From assembly GCF_932526225.1 (NCBI RefSeq), contig NC_064035.1, positions 21,937,969 through 22,001,968 on the forward strand: a DNA stretch of 64,000 nt, written 5' to 3'. The position numbers were made by a program, and so were the translations under genes. Below, one piece after another: positions 63,290 through 64,000 of this stretch (positions are counted from its first letter, which is position 1; each line of letters opens with the position of its first letter). Source of the stretch: Nematostella vectensis (Eukaryota > Cnidaria > Anthozoa > Actiniaria > Edwardsiidae). The notes below the pieces were generated by a model, which had not been told where the DNA came from, did not search any database, and saw only the letters and a program-made list of their open reading frames with translations.

Positions 63290-64000
63290 GTGTGGCAGCA
63301 ACATTGCGAAGAGGACAGGTATTTTGGAGCTATTTCCTCGGTAACTATTAGTAATTTTCTCCGGAGAGCATCCAAGACATATGTAAAGGAAGATTGGTAA
63401 GTTTGTTACACAGCTTTAACAAAAATAATCCGTTCGATTTAACCGCAATAAGTCATCGAGGGGTTCGACTTTCAAAGATTTTTGGGTTTCAAGAAGTCAT
63501 ATAAAAATAGGCAGCTGTATGCATGGTGTGGAATACATGATACTGTACTATAAGTCTGCAATCTTTTCACTCTTAATTTTTTTATTGCGTATCTGCTTTT
63601 GTTATTTTCTACTTGTCTACTTAACAATTACAACATTTCTATTGAGGTGGATAGTGGCGAAATATCTACCGAGTGCTAAAGGCTGGAGCTATATATTTTT
63701 AAAGCCACTATCCGCCGAAATGGAAATGTTATGATTGTTTTAGTATATAAATTGAGCTTTAGAACAATGTTCTTTTCTGAAACACTTGCAAATCGCCTGT
63801 TACACCCTCCATTTTGCTTGTTCTCAGGGCACAGAAAAATATCCACCTCCTGGGAGGTGTACATTGCATTTTATACCGACTTTCTCAACCAATTAAAATC
63901 GCTTGTTCTTGCGAGGTTCCCGACTTTTATATACTTAAATAAGTTATATACTTATGAAGTATCTAGATACCCAAGAGCCGGTAACGCATGCCCAAATAAA
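63290..64000. other. Non-coding end of window with a short inverted repeat
   Basis: GGTGGATAGTGGC (about 63645) and GCCACTATCCGCC (about 63704) form an imperfect inverted pair around about 45 bases. The rest is unassigned. The stretch just right of 63290 would be the promoter of the candidate minus-strand gene. Confidence 0.35.

Noticed and set aside
63519-63734. Hydrophobic 71-residue ORF as a membrane protein
   Set aside because: T-rich sequence gives Leu/Phe/Ile runs by chance; the end lies in an inverted repeat, and there is no support for expression.

Overview
The window is animal DNA, most likely from an anthozoan cnidarian (sea anemone or stony coral). The signs are a compact intron-rich gene, abundant short DNA transposons, CR1-like LINEs, a DIRS/Ngaro-type tyrosine-recombinase retrotransposon and zinc-domain exons of a kind common in cnidarian genomes. 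The species cannot be fixed from the sequence. Most of the window is repeats; one complete host gene could be assembled exon by exon.

Layout. 0.2-1.6 kb: 5'-truncated CR1-like LINE with a frameshift near its end. 1.6-7.3 kb: mostly non-coding with several MITEs, a promoter-like block at 4.79-5.09 kb carrying repeated CRE/ETS and CCAAT boxes, and a 35-bp minisatellite. 7.39-23.03 kb, minus strand: complete EIF2B4 gene (eIF2B delta subunit), 14 coding exons whose phases all join into a 549-residue protein. Its introns hold six different minisatellites (18, about 31, 33, 35, 51 and 22 bp units), two TIR elements with 9-bp target duplications, smaller MITEs, an L1-like LINE fragment and a tRNA-like element. 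23.1-24.1 kb: more MITEs. 24.4-30.23 kb, minus strand: a broken DIRS/Ngaro-like element (Gag, RT-RNase H, tyrosine recombinase) with a second, internally deleted copy joined to its 3' end. 30.26-30.61 kb: one exon-like zinc-domain fragment. 30.7-36.3 kb: a diverged large inverted repeat with several MITEs inside.

37.0-40.94 kb: tandem array of a 355-bp monomer. Every monomer carries, on the minus strand, a hammerhead ribozyme motif (CUGANGAG core, stem II, GAAA, very short palindromic stem III, GUC cleavage site, stem I with internal loop). This is the organisation of metazoan retrozymes, non-autonomous elements that make small circular RNAs, and is the most interesting system here. A 200-N assembly gap sits inside the array exactly in repeat phase.

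40.94-59.37 kb: a mosaic macrosatellite joined directly to the last, partial ribozyme monomer. It repeats modules in varied combinations: A (Q-rich ORF pair), R (AT-rich spacer), H (SF1 helicase C-terminal fragment), B/C (unrecognised ORF pair always in different frames), and L (esterase tail, endonuclease and RT pieces of a CR1-like LINE). A younger LINE fragment is inserted at 57.3-58.4 kb, with empty sites visible in sister units. 59.4-64 kb: largely non-coding, with a possible minus-strand gene of small exons starting near 63.29 kb.

All calls come from reading the sequence; no database search was run. Family names rest on motifs and remembered family consensus.
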